From Pogonophryne albipinna (lineage: Eukaryota > Chordata > Actinopteri > Perciformes > Artedidraconidae): DNA of 64,000 nucleotides. Below the pieces are notes generated by a model that saw nothing but the letters and a program-made list of their open reading frames with translations, was not told where the DNA came from and ran no database searches. Position numbers and translations under genes: made by a program. Position 1 is the stretch's first letter. Each line of letters opens with the position of its first letter. The DNA lies in NCBI GenBank assembly GCA_028583405.1, contig JAPTMU010000270.1, forward strand, positions 138,972 through 202,971, read 5' to 3'. Below, in pieces: positions 21,880 to 33,233 of this stretch.

Positions 21880-23688
21880 TCCATCCATCCATCCATCTTC
21901 TCCCGCTTATCCGTGGTCGGGTCGCGGGGGTAGCAGTTCCAGCAGAGAGCCCCAAACGTTCCTTTCCCATCAACCAGCTCTGACTGGGGGGTCCCAAGGC
22001 GCTCCCAGGCCAGCGAAGAGATATAATCCCTCCACCTGGTCCTAGGTCTACCCCTTGGTCTCTTCCCAGCTGGACGTGCCTGGAACACCTCCCTAGGGAG
22101 GCGCCCAGGTGGCATCCCAACTAGGTGACCGAACTTCTCACCTTATCCCAAAGGGAGACGCCAGCCACCCTGCGGAGAAAACCCATCTCGACCGCTTGTA
22201 TCCGCGATCTCGTTCTTTCGGTCATGACCCATCCTTCATGACCATAGGTGAGGGTAGGAACGAAAATGGCCCGGTAGACAGAGAGCTTTGCCTTCTGGCT
22301 CAGTTCCCTTTTCGTCACAACGGTTCGGTAAAGCGACTGCAGTACCGCTCCCGCTGCTCCGATTCTCCGGCCCATCTCACGCTCCATTGTTCCCTCACTC
22401 GAGAACAAGACCCCGAGATACTTGAACTCCTTCACTTGGGGTAAGGACTCATTCCCTACTTGGAGTGGACAGTCCATCGGTTTCCTGCTGAGAACCTTGG
22501 CCTCAGATTTGGAGGTGCTGATCCTCATCCCAGCCGCTTCACACTCGGTTGCGAACCGATCCAGTGAGTGCTGAAGGTTGCAGACCGATGAAGCCATTAG
22601 AACCACATCATCTGCAAAAAGCAGTGGTGCAATCCTTAGTCCACCGAACTGCAGACCCCCTCCCCCATGACTACGCCTCGAAATACGATCCATGTATATT
22701 ACAAACAGGATTGGTGACAAAGCGCAGCCCTGGCGGAGGCCAACCCTCACCGGAAATGGGTCCGACTTACTGCCGAGGACCCGGACCATGGACCTTCTGC
22801 CTAGGGTGCTCTGGTACCATGTACACTTATGAGCATCCTTATGTTCGAACATGGTGTTTGTTATGGCCAATCCATGACTAGCACAGAAGTCCAGTAACAA
22901 ACCACCACTCCGGTTCAGATCAGGGGGGACGTTCCTCCCAATCACGTCCCTCCAAGTGTTTCCATCATTGCCCACATGTGCATTGAAGTCTCCCAGCAAC
23001 ATTAAAGAGTCCCCTTCAGGAGCCCCAGACAGGACTCTTTCCAGGGTCTCCAAGAAGGCCGTATACTCTGAACTGCTGTTGGGTGCATAAGCACACACAA
23101 CAGTCAGAGTTTTCCCCCCCATAACCCGCAGGCGTAGGGAGGCGACCCTCTCGTCCACTGGGGTAAACTCCAACAACGAAGCACCCAACCGGGGACTTGT
23201 GAGTATCCCCACATCCGCCCGGCGCCTCACACCTTGAGCAACTCCGGAGAAGAATGGAGTCCAACCCCTATCCAGAAGTAAGGTTCCAGAGCCGACGCTG
23301 TGCGTAGAGGTGAGCCCAACCAGATCCAACTGGTAACACTCCACCTCCCGCACAAGCTCCGGCTCCTTCTCCCCCAGAGAGGTGACGTTCCACGTCCCCA
23401 AAGCCAGCTTCTGTCGCCCGGGTCTGGTCCGTCGAGACCCTCTGCTTTCAATGTCACCCTTCTGGCAGCGCACCCGACCCCATCGCTGTTTCCCGTAGGT
23501 GGTGGGCCCGCGGGACGGAGAAGCGGAGGTGTTGCCCACGTTGCCTTTTCGGGCTGTACCCGGCCGGGCTCCGTGGCAAGCCTGGCCACCAGACGCTCGC
23601 TGACGAGTCCTCCTTCTGGGTCTGGCTCCAGAAGGGGACCCCGGGCTTCCTCCGGGCCGGGTATCCTCACTTCTTTGTTGTTCTTTCT
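21880..23688 (-). mobile_element. Rex3-like LINE with internal deletion (copy 3)
   Basis: GATG tail at 21880-21896, truncated 5' end near 23688, flanked by ccattcta at 21872-21879 and 23689-23696. A single frame of 526 codons (23701-22121) joins the endonuclease ([25 protein letters not shown]) to the C-terminal half of RT ([25 protein letters not shown]). Relative to copies 1 and 2, everything between LGRRSM and the [10 protein letters not shown] region has been lost, about 1.3 kb, without breaking the frame. It lacks the RT fingers and cannot be autonomous. Confidence 0.92.
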
Positions 23689-24009
23689 CCATTCTAGCCA
23701 TGCCTCATATCCCTCTGTTTCACTTCCTGTTTCTAAAGTGCTGATTTGGGGATAAAGCTTTAAAGAGGAGGGGTCTGAGCTCATGCGGGACCCGGCAGCT
23801 ACTGTCTAAACTAAATGCTGCCGTGATGAAACGCCATATCATGGATTATCAAGGATTCTCTCTGAAACAGTTTGGAGCTCAAAGGCTTTCTCTCTTGCCG
23901 GTTATACCACAAGGTGAGTTCCTTTTTATTTCCTGCTTCTTCACACACATGCTCTCCAGTACAGGTTAGCTCTGAGTGTTAGCGATGCTAATGCAAACAC
24001 AGACCATAT

Positions 24010-24301
24010 AGCGTGCCACAGTGACGCGTCCTAAAACCCGGAAGTAAGCTGCTCAAGGGTTCCTTCGACAAAAAAGCAATGAGATGTCTCCATAGGGTTT
24101 TGGAAAATAGCAGGAAATAAGGTCTGTGAAAACAGATCACGTTTTGTTCAGCCGGATAATCTCCACATGTCTACCCTACTTTTATAATTTTCTAATCATA
24201 AATCTATCGATTAGATTTGACTGAGAAATTGCAGTGGTTTTTTGTCGAAGGACCCCATGTGCAGCTTACTGCCGGGTTTTAGGACGCGTCACCGTGGCAC
24301 G
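24010..24301. mobile_element. 292-bp MITE with 40-bp TIRs
   Basis: Inverted termini cgtgccacagtgacgcgtcc..taaaacccgg and its complement near 24262-24301, nearly identical over about 40 bp. Left flank ccatat and right flank atatta give a 4-bp ATAT duplication. The related TTAA element at 53616 shows the uninterrupted site (complement of gtaatatggtctgtg at about 56120-56134), confirming insertion here. Confidence 0.85.
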
Positions 24302-24566
24302 ATATTACGTCCAAAACAGTCGGGCATTGTTTCTGATAGCAACGTTTCTGATAGGCCCGTGGGTGTGAAGCCAGCCTACATTTCAGATATTACGTCATAT
24401 CGGACGCAAATCTAGATCAGCTCCGTTGTTCCCCCGTTTTTAGAGATGTGGCTACGGAGGAAAAGAGAGAGGGTTTTATTTCCTGACGCTGCGTGAGTTC
24501 CCTGACACACATGGTGATGGAGAGAAGACATCAAAAAGTGCATTTTGCACGATAGGTCCCCTTTAA

Positions 24567-25364
<798 letters not shown>

Positions 25365-25445
25365 ACTTTCACGGAGAGATATTGGCCAATGATTCCCGGT
25401 ATATTTTTACATACTTCTTTAAATCGTATTGAAAGTATATTAAAG

Positions 25446-26980
25446 AGTCCTCTCTCTGATGTCCAGGTGTGTGTTGGTGTCTCTTCTGTCTCTCTCTGAT
25501 GTCCAGGTGTGTGTTGGTGTCTCTTCTGTCTCTCTCTGATGTCCAGGTGTGTGTTGGTGTCTCTTCTGTCTCTGATGTCCAGGTGTGTGTTGGTGTCTCT
25601 TCTGTCTCTCTCTGATGTTCAGGTGTGTGTTGGTGTCTCTTCTGTCTCTCTCTGATGTTCAGGTGTGTGTTGGTGTCTCTTCTGTCTCTCTCTGATGTCC
25701 AGGTGTGTGTTGGTGTCTCTTCTGTCTCTCTCTGATGTCCAGGTGTGTGTTGGTGTCTCTTCTCTCTCTGATGTCCAGGTGTGTGTTGGTGTCTCTTCTG
25801 TCTCTCTCTGATGTCCAGGTGTGTGTTGGTGTCTCTTCTCTCTCTGATGTCCAGGTGTGTGTTGGTGTCTCTTCTCTCTCTGATGTCCAGGTGTGTGTTG
25901 GTGTCTCTTCTGTCTGTCTCTGATGTCCAGGTGTGTGTTGGTGTCTCTTCTGTCTCTCTCTGATGTTCAGGTGTGTGTTGGTGTCTCTTCTGTCTCTCTC
26001 TGATGTTCAGGTGTGTGTTAGTGTCTCTTCTGTCTCTCTCTGATGTCCAGGTGTGTGTTGGTGTCTCTTCTGTCTCTCTCTGATGTCCAGGTGTGTGTTG
26101 GTGTCTCTTCTGTCTCTGATGTCCAGGTGTGTGTTGGTGTCTCTTCTGTCTCTCTCTGATGTCCAGGTGTGTGTTGGTGTCTCTTCTGTCTCTAATGTCC
26201 AGGTGTGTGTTGGTGTCTCTTCTGTCTCTGATGTCCAGGTGTGTGTTGGTGTCTATTCTGTCTCTGATGTCCAGGTGTGTGTTGGTGTCTCTTCTCTCTC
26301 TGATGTCCAGGTGTGTGTTGGTGTCTCTTCTGTCTCTCTCTGATGTCCAGGTGTGTGTTGGTGTCTCTTCTGTCTCTCTCTGATGTCCAGGTGTGTGTTG
26401 GTGTCTCTTCTCTCTCTGATGTCCAGGTGTGTGTTGGTGTCTCTTCTGTCTCTGATGTCCAGGTGTGTGTTGGTGTCTCTTCTCTCTCTGATGTCCAGGT
26501 GTGTGTTGGTGTCTCTTCTGTCTCTCTCTGATGTCCAGGTGTGTGTTGGTGTCTTTTCTCTCTCTGATGTCCAGGTGTGTGTTGGTGTCTCTTCTCTCTC
26601 TGATGTCCAGGTGTGTGTTGGTGTCTCTTCTGTCTCTCTCTGATGTCCAGGTGTGTGTTGGTGTCTCTTCTCTCTCTGATGTCCAGGTGTGTGTTGGTGT
26701 CTCTTCTGTCTCTCTCTGATGTCCAGGTGTGTGTTGGTGTCTCTTCTCTCTCTGATGTCCAGGTGTGTGTTGGTGTCTCTTCTGTCTCTCTCTGACGTCC
26801 AGGTGTGTGTTGGTGTCTCTTCTGTCTCTCTCTAATGTCCAGGTGTGTGTTGGTGTCTCTTCTGTCTCTCTCTGATGTTCAGGTGTGTGTTGGTGTCTCT
26901 TCTGTCTCTCTCTGATGTCCAGGTGTGTGTTGGTGTCTCTTCTGTCTCTCTCTGATGTCCAGGTGTGTGTTGGTGTCTCT
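25446..26980. repeat. TCTCTGATGTCCAGGTGTGTGTTGG minisatellite
   Basis: About 1.5 kb of units of roughly 32, 36 and 40 bp. They differ in the length of the TCTCTC spacer and in rare point changes (gttcag for gtccag). Any frames across it are repeat artefacts. It ends abruptly at the (ATTAC)n tail of an L2 LINE. Confidence 0.97.
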
Positions 26981-29935
26981 TTTACATTACATTACATTAC
27001 ATTGCATTTAGCTGACGCTTTTATCCAAAGCGACTTACAATAAGTACATTCGACCAGGAAGACACAACCTTGAAGAAAACAGAATCATATAAGTACATCA
27101 GGTTTCATCGAGCCAAACATTTCAAGTGCTACTCAACTGGCTATAGATAAGCCAGTCCTTTATTAGTATATAAGTGCTCTGTTAGCAGTTCTTTGTTAGT
27201 AATTCTATCGCTCGAAGTGGAGTCGAAAGAGATGAGTTTTCAGTCTGCGCCGGAAGATGTGCAGGCTTTCTGCTGTCCTGATGTCAATGGGGAGCTCATT
27301 CCACCATCTTGGAGCCAGGATAGCAAACCCACGTGTTTTTGCTGATGGGAACTTGGGTCCCCCTCGCAGCGAGGGTGCAGCGAGCTGTTTGGCTGATGCA
27401 GAGCGGAGTGCACGTGCTGGGGTGTACGGTTTAACCATGTCCTGGATGTAGGAAGGGCCAGATCCATTCGCAGCATGGTACGCAAGTACCATTGTCTTGA
27501 AATGGATTCTAGCAGTTACCGGAAGCCAGTGAAGGGAGCGTAGGAGCGGAGTGGTGTGGGAACATTTAGGAAGGTTGAAGACCAGACGAGCCGCTGCATT
27601 CTGGATGAGCTGCAGAGGTCGGATGGCACATGCAGGTAGACCAGCCAGGAGGGAGTTGCAGTAGTCTAGGCGTGAGGTGACGAGAGCCTGGACCAGAACC
27701 TGCGTGGCTTTCTGGGTCAGCTGGGGACGAATCTTCCTGATGTTGTAAAGCGTGTATCTGCAGCAACGGGTTGTAGCAGCTATGTTTGCAGTGAAGGACA
27801 GGTTGTTATCTAGGGTCACACCCAGATTCCTTGCAGTCTGAGTCGGGGAAACAACAGAGGTGCCGATGTTGATTGTCAGGTCAAGAGTGGGACAATCTAT
27901 TCCCGGAAGGAAAAGCAGTTCAGTCTTGTCAAGGTTGAGCTTGAGGTGATGAGCAGACATCCACTGATAGATGTCAGCTAGACAAGCAGAGATGCGTGCG
28001 ACGACCTGGGTCTCTGAGTGGGGAAAGGACAGAATTAATTGGGTGTCGTCAGCGTAGCAGTGGTATGAAAAACCATGCGGGCTAATGACTGATCCGAGCG
28101 AGTTTGTGTACAGGGAGAAGAGGAGGGGACCAAGAACAGAGCCCTGAGGGACCCCTGTAGTTAATTGACAAGGGTCGGACTCGGACCCTCTCCAAGTGAC
28201 CCTGTAGGTACGGTCTTTGAGGTATGAGGTGAGGAGGGAAAGTGCAGAGCCTGAAACTCCAAGTTCTTGGAGAATGCGAAGGAGGATCTGATGGTTCACC
28301 GTGTCGAATGCAGCTGACAGGTCCAACAGGATGATGACAGAGGAGAGGGATGCTGCTTTGGCAGTGTGCAGTTCCTCAGTGACAGCAAGGAGGGAAGTTT
28401 CTGTGGAGTGACCTGCCTTGAAACCAGACTGGTGCGGATCCAGAAGGTTGTTCTGATGGAGATAACAGGAGAGTTGTTTAAAGACAGCGCGTTCAAGTGT
28501 TTTAGACAGGAACGGGAGGAGAGAGACAGGCCTGTAGTTTATAACATCAGACGGGTTGAGAGTGGGTTTCTTTAGGAGAGGGTTTACTCTTGCCTCCTTG
28601 AGACTGTTTGGAAAGTGACCAGAAGTTAGAGAAGTGTTGATGAAATGGGTGAGAAACGGTAGAATATCAGGAGCGATAGTCTGAAGGAGGTTTGAAGGGA
28701 TAGGGTCCAGAGGACAGGTGGTAGGGCAGGCAGAGGTAATGAGGGTAAGAACCTCACTTGGAGAGAGAGGGGAAAAGGAGGTCAGTGTGTGGGTGGAAAG
28801 AGGGTCTGGTGACCCAGCGGTGAGTAGAGGTGAGTCAGAAAAAGAAGAGCGAATATCATCAACCTTTTTTTCAAAGTGGTTAACAAAGTTGCTTGACAGA
28901 AGTGAGGAGGGGGGAGGGGCTTTGGGGGGGTCCAGGAGGGAGGAGGGGGAAGGGGCTTTGGGGGGGTCCAGGAGGGAGGAGGGGGAAGGGGCTTTGGGAG
29001 GGTCCAGGAGGGAGGAGAAGATGGAAAATAGTTTTTTGGGATTTGAATAGGAAGATTGGATCTTATCTTGAAAGAAAGTGCTTTTTGCCTGAGAGATGGA
29101 AGCAGAGAAAGAGGAGAGGAGAGCCTGATAGGTTAGGAGGTCGTCATGGTGTTTGGATTTCCACCGTTTCCGCTCTGCTGCCCGAAGGACGGTTCTATTA
29201 ACACGCAGTGCGTCATTTAGCCAGGGAGCAGGAGGGGACTGACGAGCCTGCCGAGATGTGAGAGGACAGAGAGAGTCCAGAGAGGATGAGAGAGTAGAGA
29301 GGAGAGTTTCTGCAGCAGAGTTTGGAAGTAGGAGTTGGAACGAGTCAGAGGAAGGGAGGACTGAGAGCACCGATGAGGCAAAGGTAGAGGGGGAGAGGGA
29401 ACGAAGGTTACGGCGGACAGGTCCAGGATGAGAAGAGATTAGTTCGTTATGTTTGGAAAGGGGTAGAGAGAATGAAATGAAGAAGTGATCGGATGTGTGG
29501 AGTGGGTTTACAGAGAGGTTAGAAGTAGTGCAGTTCCTTGAGAATATGAGATCAAGGACATTGCCAGCTTTATGAGTTGGTGGGGATGGAGACAGTGAGA
29601 AAGCAAAGGCGGTTAACAGAGATGTTAGTTCGTCTATCTTCCCTGTCTGGAGGTTGAAGTCTCCGAGAAGTACAGCGGGAGGGCCAGTTTCAGGGATTTG
29701 TGAGAGGAGATTATCTAATTCCTCCAAGAAGTCCCCCAAGGCGCCTGGTGGACGGTAGAGAACAACAATGGTTAATTGTATAGGATGGGTTACTGTGACG
29801 GCATGGAATTCAAAGGTGGAAGGAGTGAAGTTAGGTAGCTTGAAGAGGGAACAGCTCCATTTGGGAGAGAGCAGGAGACCAGTGCCACCTCCTCTGCCAG
29901 AGGGTCTGGGTGTATGGGAGAAGGAATATGCTGTG
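26981..29935 (-). mobile_element. L2-clade LINE with long open frame (copy A)
   Basis: 3' end at 26981 with an (ATTAC)n tail and the conserved cgctttggataaaagcgt 3' UTR motif of fish L2 elements. It runs to about 29935, where it abuts another L2. It lacks most of the endonuclease N-terminus and so is 5'-truncated or broken at that junction. The frame stays open through endonuclease remainder, RT and C-terminal region, suggesting a recent copy. Confidence 0.88.
27205..29739 (-). CDS. L2-type endonuclease (partial)/reverse transcriptase
   Basis: About 844 codons or slightly more, reading without stops upstream toward 29935. Order: end of the endonuclease (GDFNLQTGKIDE, TSDHFFISFSLPL), linker, RT fingers (YRPVSLLPFLSKTLE, QSGFKAGHSTETSLL), palm ([26 protein letters not shown]), catalytic YADDT near residue 560, then thumb and the C-terminal region LDYCNSLLAGLP typical of L2. 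The linker holds three near-identical 12-14-residue repeats (LLDPPKAPSPSS) encoded at about 28905-29010. There is no intact N-terminus or upstream first ORF, so probably not autonomous, but the RT looks undamaged. Confidence 0.85.
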   Translation of the reverse strand: MGDFLEELDNLLSQIPETGPPAVLLGDFNLQTGKIDELTSLLTAFAFSLSPSPPTHKAGNVLDLIFSRNCTTSNLSVNPLHTSDHFFISFSLPLSKHNELISSHPGPVRRNLRSLSPSTFASSVLSVLPSSDSFQLLLPNSAAETLLSTLSSSLDSLCPLTSRQARQSPPAPWLNDALRVNRTVLRAAERKRWKSKHHDDLLTYQALLSSFSASISQAKSTFFQDKIQSSYSNPKKLFSIFSSLLDPPKAPSPSSLLDPPKAPSPSSLLDPPKAPPPSSLLSSNFVNHFEKKVDDIRSSFSDSPLLTAGSPDPLSTHTLTSFSPLSPSEVLTLITSACPTTCPLDPIPSNLLQTIAPDILPFLTHFINTSLTSGHFPNSLKEARVNPLLKKPTLNPSDVINYRPVSLLPFLSKTLERAVFKQLSCYLHQNNLLDPHQSGFKAGHSTETSLLAVTEELHTAKAASLSSVIILLDLSAAFDTVNHQILLRILQELGVSGSALSLLTSYLKDRTYRVTWRGSESDPCQLTTGVPQGSVLGPLLFSLYTNSLGSVISPHGFSYHCYADDTQLILSFPHSETQVVARISACLADIYQWMSAHHLKLNLDKTELLFLPGIDCPTLDLTINIGTSVVSPTQTARNLGVTLDNNLSFTANIAATTRCCRYTLYNIRKIRPQLTQKATQVLVQALVTSRLDYCNSLLAGLPACAIRPLQLIQNAAARLVFNLPKCSHTTPLLRSLHWLPVTARIHFKTMVLAYHAANGSGPSYIQDMVKPYTPARALRSASAKQLAAPSLRGGPKFPSAKTRGFAILAPRWWNELPIDIRTAESLHIFRRRLKTHLFRLHFER

Positions 29936-30985
29936 GAGAGAGCTGGAGATGTTGCGTATGTGGAAGAAGGCAGTCCGGGTGATGTTATTTATGTGAGGTG
30001 AAAATGAGAGGGAGCTGTCCAGGATGACACCAAGGTTCCTAACTTGGCCAGAGAAGGGGATGGAGTAGCCATCAATGATGAGGTTGGAGGCAGGGGAGGA
30101 TGAGGTTTTGGAGAGGGTGGTTTTGGTGCCAACCAGCAGGGCTTCGATTTTGCTGCCGTTGAGTTTTAGGAAGTTCCTGCTCATCCAGTTCCTGATGTCC
30201 TGGAGGCAGTTGGTGAGAGAGGTTGGGGGGATGGCAGTGTTGGGTTTGCTGGAAATGTAGACCTGGGTATCGTCGGCGTAACAGTGGAAATGGACATTAT
30301 GATGACGGAGGATAGTGCCAAGGGGGAGTAGGTAGATAATAAACAGGAGTGGACCCAATACTGACCCCTGAGGAACACCATGGGAGACAGTGGTGCAGCT
30401 TGACCGGTGGGGATTAGCTGGTGACTGGTGGAGCTCAGCCACTGTGGGTCGTCTTTGGAGGTTGTAGATGCAGCCAGTTGCAGGTGGATGGTGTTGATTT
30501 TGCTATTGAAGAAATTCAGAAAGTCATTGCAGTCATCAGATGAGATGTCTGTGGGGAGGGTTGTGGGAGGTTGAAGTAGGTGTCTGACGGTTGAGAAGAG
30601 GTTTCTTTGTGTTACCTTTTCCAGAACTGATGAGGTTGGAGTAGTAGGAGGACTTAGCGGTGGTGAGGGCGTTCTTGTAAAGGCAGAGATGTTCTTTGTA
30701 GAGCTGAATGTGGATTAAGAGTCCAGTCTTTTTGCACAGACGTTCAAGATGCCAGCCAGTCGTTTTTAGCTGGTGGAGGGCAGCAGTGTACCAGGGAGCA
30801 GTGTGCACAAATGAGACTATGTGAGACTTCAGGGGAGCAAGCGCATCCAGGGAAGATGTGAGACAGTTGTTGTAGTGACTCACCAGTTCAGCAGCGGTTG
30901 AGGAGGAGGATGGGGTTGGACTGGGCACAGAGGCAATAAGGGAGTTAAGGTCTCCAATAAAGGAGGCCTCTCTGCTGGGGGTTGA
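29936..30985 (-). mobile_element. second L2-type LINE fragment (copy B), decayed
   Basis: On -, codes for an endonuclease-RT linker (HTAPWYTAALHQLKTTGWHLE, near 30530-30930) and RT palm ([33 protein letters not shown], then [15 protein letters not shown] near 29950-30380). Frames are broken around 30450-30540. It is a different subfamily from copy A. Its 3' end is missing at the junction with copy A, so either A inserted and B was then trimmed, or a deletion joined the two. Confidence 0.82.
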
Positions 30986-31082
30986 ATTGTTTGAACATTA
31001 GTTGTGTTGTTTCCCTAAAGTCTAACAGAGAGAGACTCCCTCTGGTGGATGCTGTGCAGTATTGTGTTGTCTTTGCAACAAA

Positions 31083-31120
31083 GGTTTTTGTACAGAGTGT
31101 TGGTGTTTCCTGTCACTGTG
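31083..31120 (-). promoter_or_regulatory. V(D)J recombination signal, about 23-type
   Basis: On -: heptamer CACAGTG (31114-31120) directly after the V coding end, a 22-bp spacer (31092-31113), and nonamer ACAAAAACC (31083-31091), which is the consensus. The one-base-short spacer is within tolerated variation for a 23-RSS, as expected 3' of a TRAV gene. Confidence 0.88.
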
Positions 31121-31553
31121 GGCTTCACAGCACAGGAGTACACAGCAGAGTCTGTCACTGCAACAGAGGAGATACTCAGATAGATCTGGGTTTTATCCTC
31201 ATCTGATTTAACGGACAGTCGAGAGTTTGATGCAGGTTTTGTTCCCCAGTGAAGGATGAGGAACTCTGGTGGTTTTCCAGGATATTGTCGATACCAGTAG
31301 AAATAATCATTAGCTGCTATAGTTTTGGAGTATCTGTAGGACAGAGTAACAGTGCTGCCTTCTGGACTGGACTCTTCTTGCTTTGATGGAGTGAGATCTT
31401 CACAGCTGACTGGAGAGAGGATTAATTCAAAGTAATCATTTAATAAATCGCATTAAATTAATCTGTAATTAAACTTTTTCACTCAGAATGTTACATACCT
31501 CTTAGAACGGACACTAAACATAAACAAATAAAACAGTTATCTAATGACAGCAT
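31121..31553 (-). CDS. T-cell receptor alpha-type V segment (TRAV-like)
   Basis: Leader exon 31499-31553 (MLSLDNCFICLCLVSVLR, donor gtatgt, phase 1); V exon 31121-31409 (acceptor cctctctccag). The mature protein starts VSCEDLTPSK, then EGSTVTLSYRYSK, WYRQYPGKPPEFLIL, and ends IYLSISSVAVTDSAVYSCAV before the recombination signal. The YRQYPGKPPEFL and DSAVY(Y/S)CA patterns and germline end are those of teleost TRAV genes. No stops: open from leader to heptamer. Odd: the conserved first cysteine of the V domain (in VTLSC) is Tyr here, while an extra Cys sits at the mature N-terminus. No J or C segment is in the window. Confidence 0.85.
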
Positions 31554-32024
31554 GTTGAATGAAGGTGATGATGATGGTCTGTGTTGAACTCTGGTGAATA
31601 TGGAAGTTCCTCTCTCTTCTATAGTTCAGGAACATCTTAGCTCCTCCCTGAATCTCTCTGTCTCCTCTTAGATCTGTATTTCACTTCTCAGTTACACTTC
31701 CTCCTGGGTAACAGATCCAAAGGCAGTCTGTAAATAAAAAGTCAGAGGACCTAGGATTGAACCCTGTGGTACACACTCGTTAACATGGGACAACATGGCA
31801 GAGAGCAGCACTCTCTGGAGAATGTGTTTGAGTTTTCGCCGAGTACAGGGTGGAAGTTCTTCCTCCGGTTACAGAGAGACTGAATATATGAATGACCCTG
31901 GTACCCTGAACTCAGGGTTCCAGTTATGTGGGAGGCAATGGGAGCTGATCTCATAAGGAGGGTCTGAGCTCCTATGAAAGCAGGGAAGTCATACAACTGT
32001 GGGGGTCACTAATACATTACCAAC
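31554..32024. other. 5' flank of the TRAV-like segment
   Basis: Upstream (on -) of the V leader and thus its probable promoter region. No octamer-like or TATA motif I would assert. No other gene seen before the retroviral LTR. Confidence 0.35.
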
Positions 32025-32456
32025 TGTCAGAGAATATTTTAATCTGATCACTTGGTATATTGAGTTTCTCATGGTTCCTGAGAACCTGTCAAAATTACAA
32101 ACATATGCTTTTCATTAAGTTGCAATATCCCCTTGCTGCAACTTGAACTGGGTCACAGGTCAAAGGGTCCTCTTTCTTCCTGTGGAGAATAAAGATTGTA
32201 GACACAGAGGGGCCGTTGTTCATGTGTCTGGCATTGATTAGACGGGCTTGCAATATTCCGTCCCTCACAGGATATATAACAGATCTGATTCTTTTATTCT
32301 CTTCAGAGTTCCGCGTGGTGGCTTACACATAATACTGTGATAAACTATGCGAGGCTCTCCGGCCGTATCTACAAACTCTCAATAAATCTCAGGTGTTTGA
32401 TTAAACAATGATTCCAGTCTCCATCTTTCCTGCGCCGCTCTGAAGTTTCCGTAACA
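32025..32456 (+). repeat. 5' LTR
   Basis: Begins TGTCAGAGAATATT, ends CCGTAACA. Contains gatatataacagatctg (TATA-like, near 32270) and an AATAAA near 32380, matching U3/R signals. Confidence 0.9.
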
Positions 32457-32459
32457 AAT

Positions 32460-32477
32460 TGGCGTCACGAACAAGGA
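32460..32477 (+). promoter_or_regulatory. primer binding site
   Basis: TGGCGTCACGAACAAGGA three bases after the 5' LTR, starting with the expected TGG (complement of tRNA CCA). The primer tRNA was not identified. Confidence 0.65.
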
Positions 32478-33233
32478 TACCAAAAAGATCTTCAGAACTG
32501 GTAAGTGTAATTTCAAATCTATATTTGGACATTGCCTTACCAGAATCTGTGATTGACGGTATCATAAAATTACCTGTGAAACTGAGCGGCTGCAAAAAAA
32601 TTGTTGGTAGACTTCTGCATTACAAAATATGTCATGCATCTGTATTGAAACAGATCGCCAAATTCTGGAGATTTCAGCGGTTAACTGGTTAATTTAGCGA
32701 CAGACATCTCCTCGGATCTGCACGGCTAAAGTGTGTGTGTAATTTCACCCCCACCCCCCTGCGGCGTAGCAAGCACAGAGGGTGAAACGCGGAATGACAC
32801 AATATTCTCTTCCTCACACCATTTGTCGATTTTGGAACTAAACAAAAACGATGAGAAATGGGAAGAATGGTATGCGGGAATGTGTGACATACTGTGTTTC
32901 ATAACAGATGAGTTGTTGAATTTGGCTGTGGTTGGAAGACAGGGTAAATTAAAAAAGCCTCCGCTCTCCGCGGACGGAGAGAGCGCAGCACCGCTAAATT
33001 CGCATAGTGGTTGTTGATTGAGAATAAATTAATTATTGCTCTTCAACAGATTCCGTTCTTAGCACTTGTACAAGTATATATGGGCAGAAGGCACTCATAT
33101 TAAACAGATATTTCCCTACCCGCTGAGATCTCCCTAATTCGGATTAAATTAAGCTGGATGAGTTTTTGCAGTCACCTGGGGCATGTTTGTTCGTCTAATT
33201 GCAGTGTTTGTTTTATTGTACTAACCGTTAAAC
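32478..33233 (+). other. retroviral leader
   Basis: Untranslated leader between primer binding site and gag. No gene. It probably held the packaging signal in the ancestral virus. Confidence 0.5.

Larger units (their letters stand above)
21764..24566. mobile_element. TTAA-flanked non-autonomous DNA element with nested insertions
   Basis: Ends TTAAAGGTCACCTATCATGC and, inverted at the right, TTAAAGGGGACCTATCGTGC, each including the TTAA target (21764-21767, 24563-24566). No transposase is left. It carries a Rex3 at 21880-23688 and a 292-bp MITE at 24010-24301. Related copies or pieces occur at 52738, 53616 and 63296. TTAA targets fit piggyBac or Kolobok; I cannot choose between them. Confidence 0.8.

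Noticed and set aside
25705..26795. Frames encoding repeated CVLVSLLSLMSR
   Set aside because: Minisatellite artefact; the same text appears in shifted frames along the array.
28718..29201. Gly/Arg-rich + strand frames opposite the L2 linker
   Set aside because: Antisense of the three linker repeats in the L2 frame.
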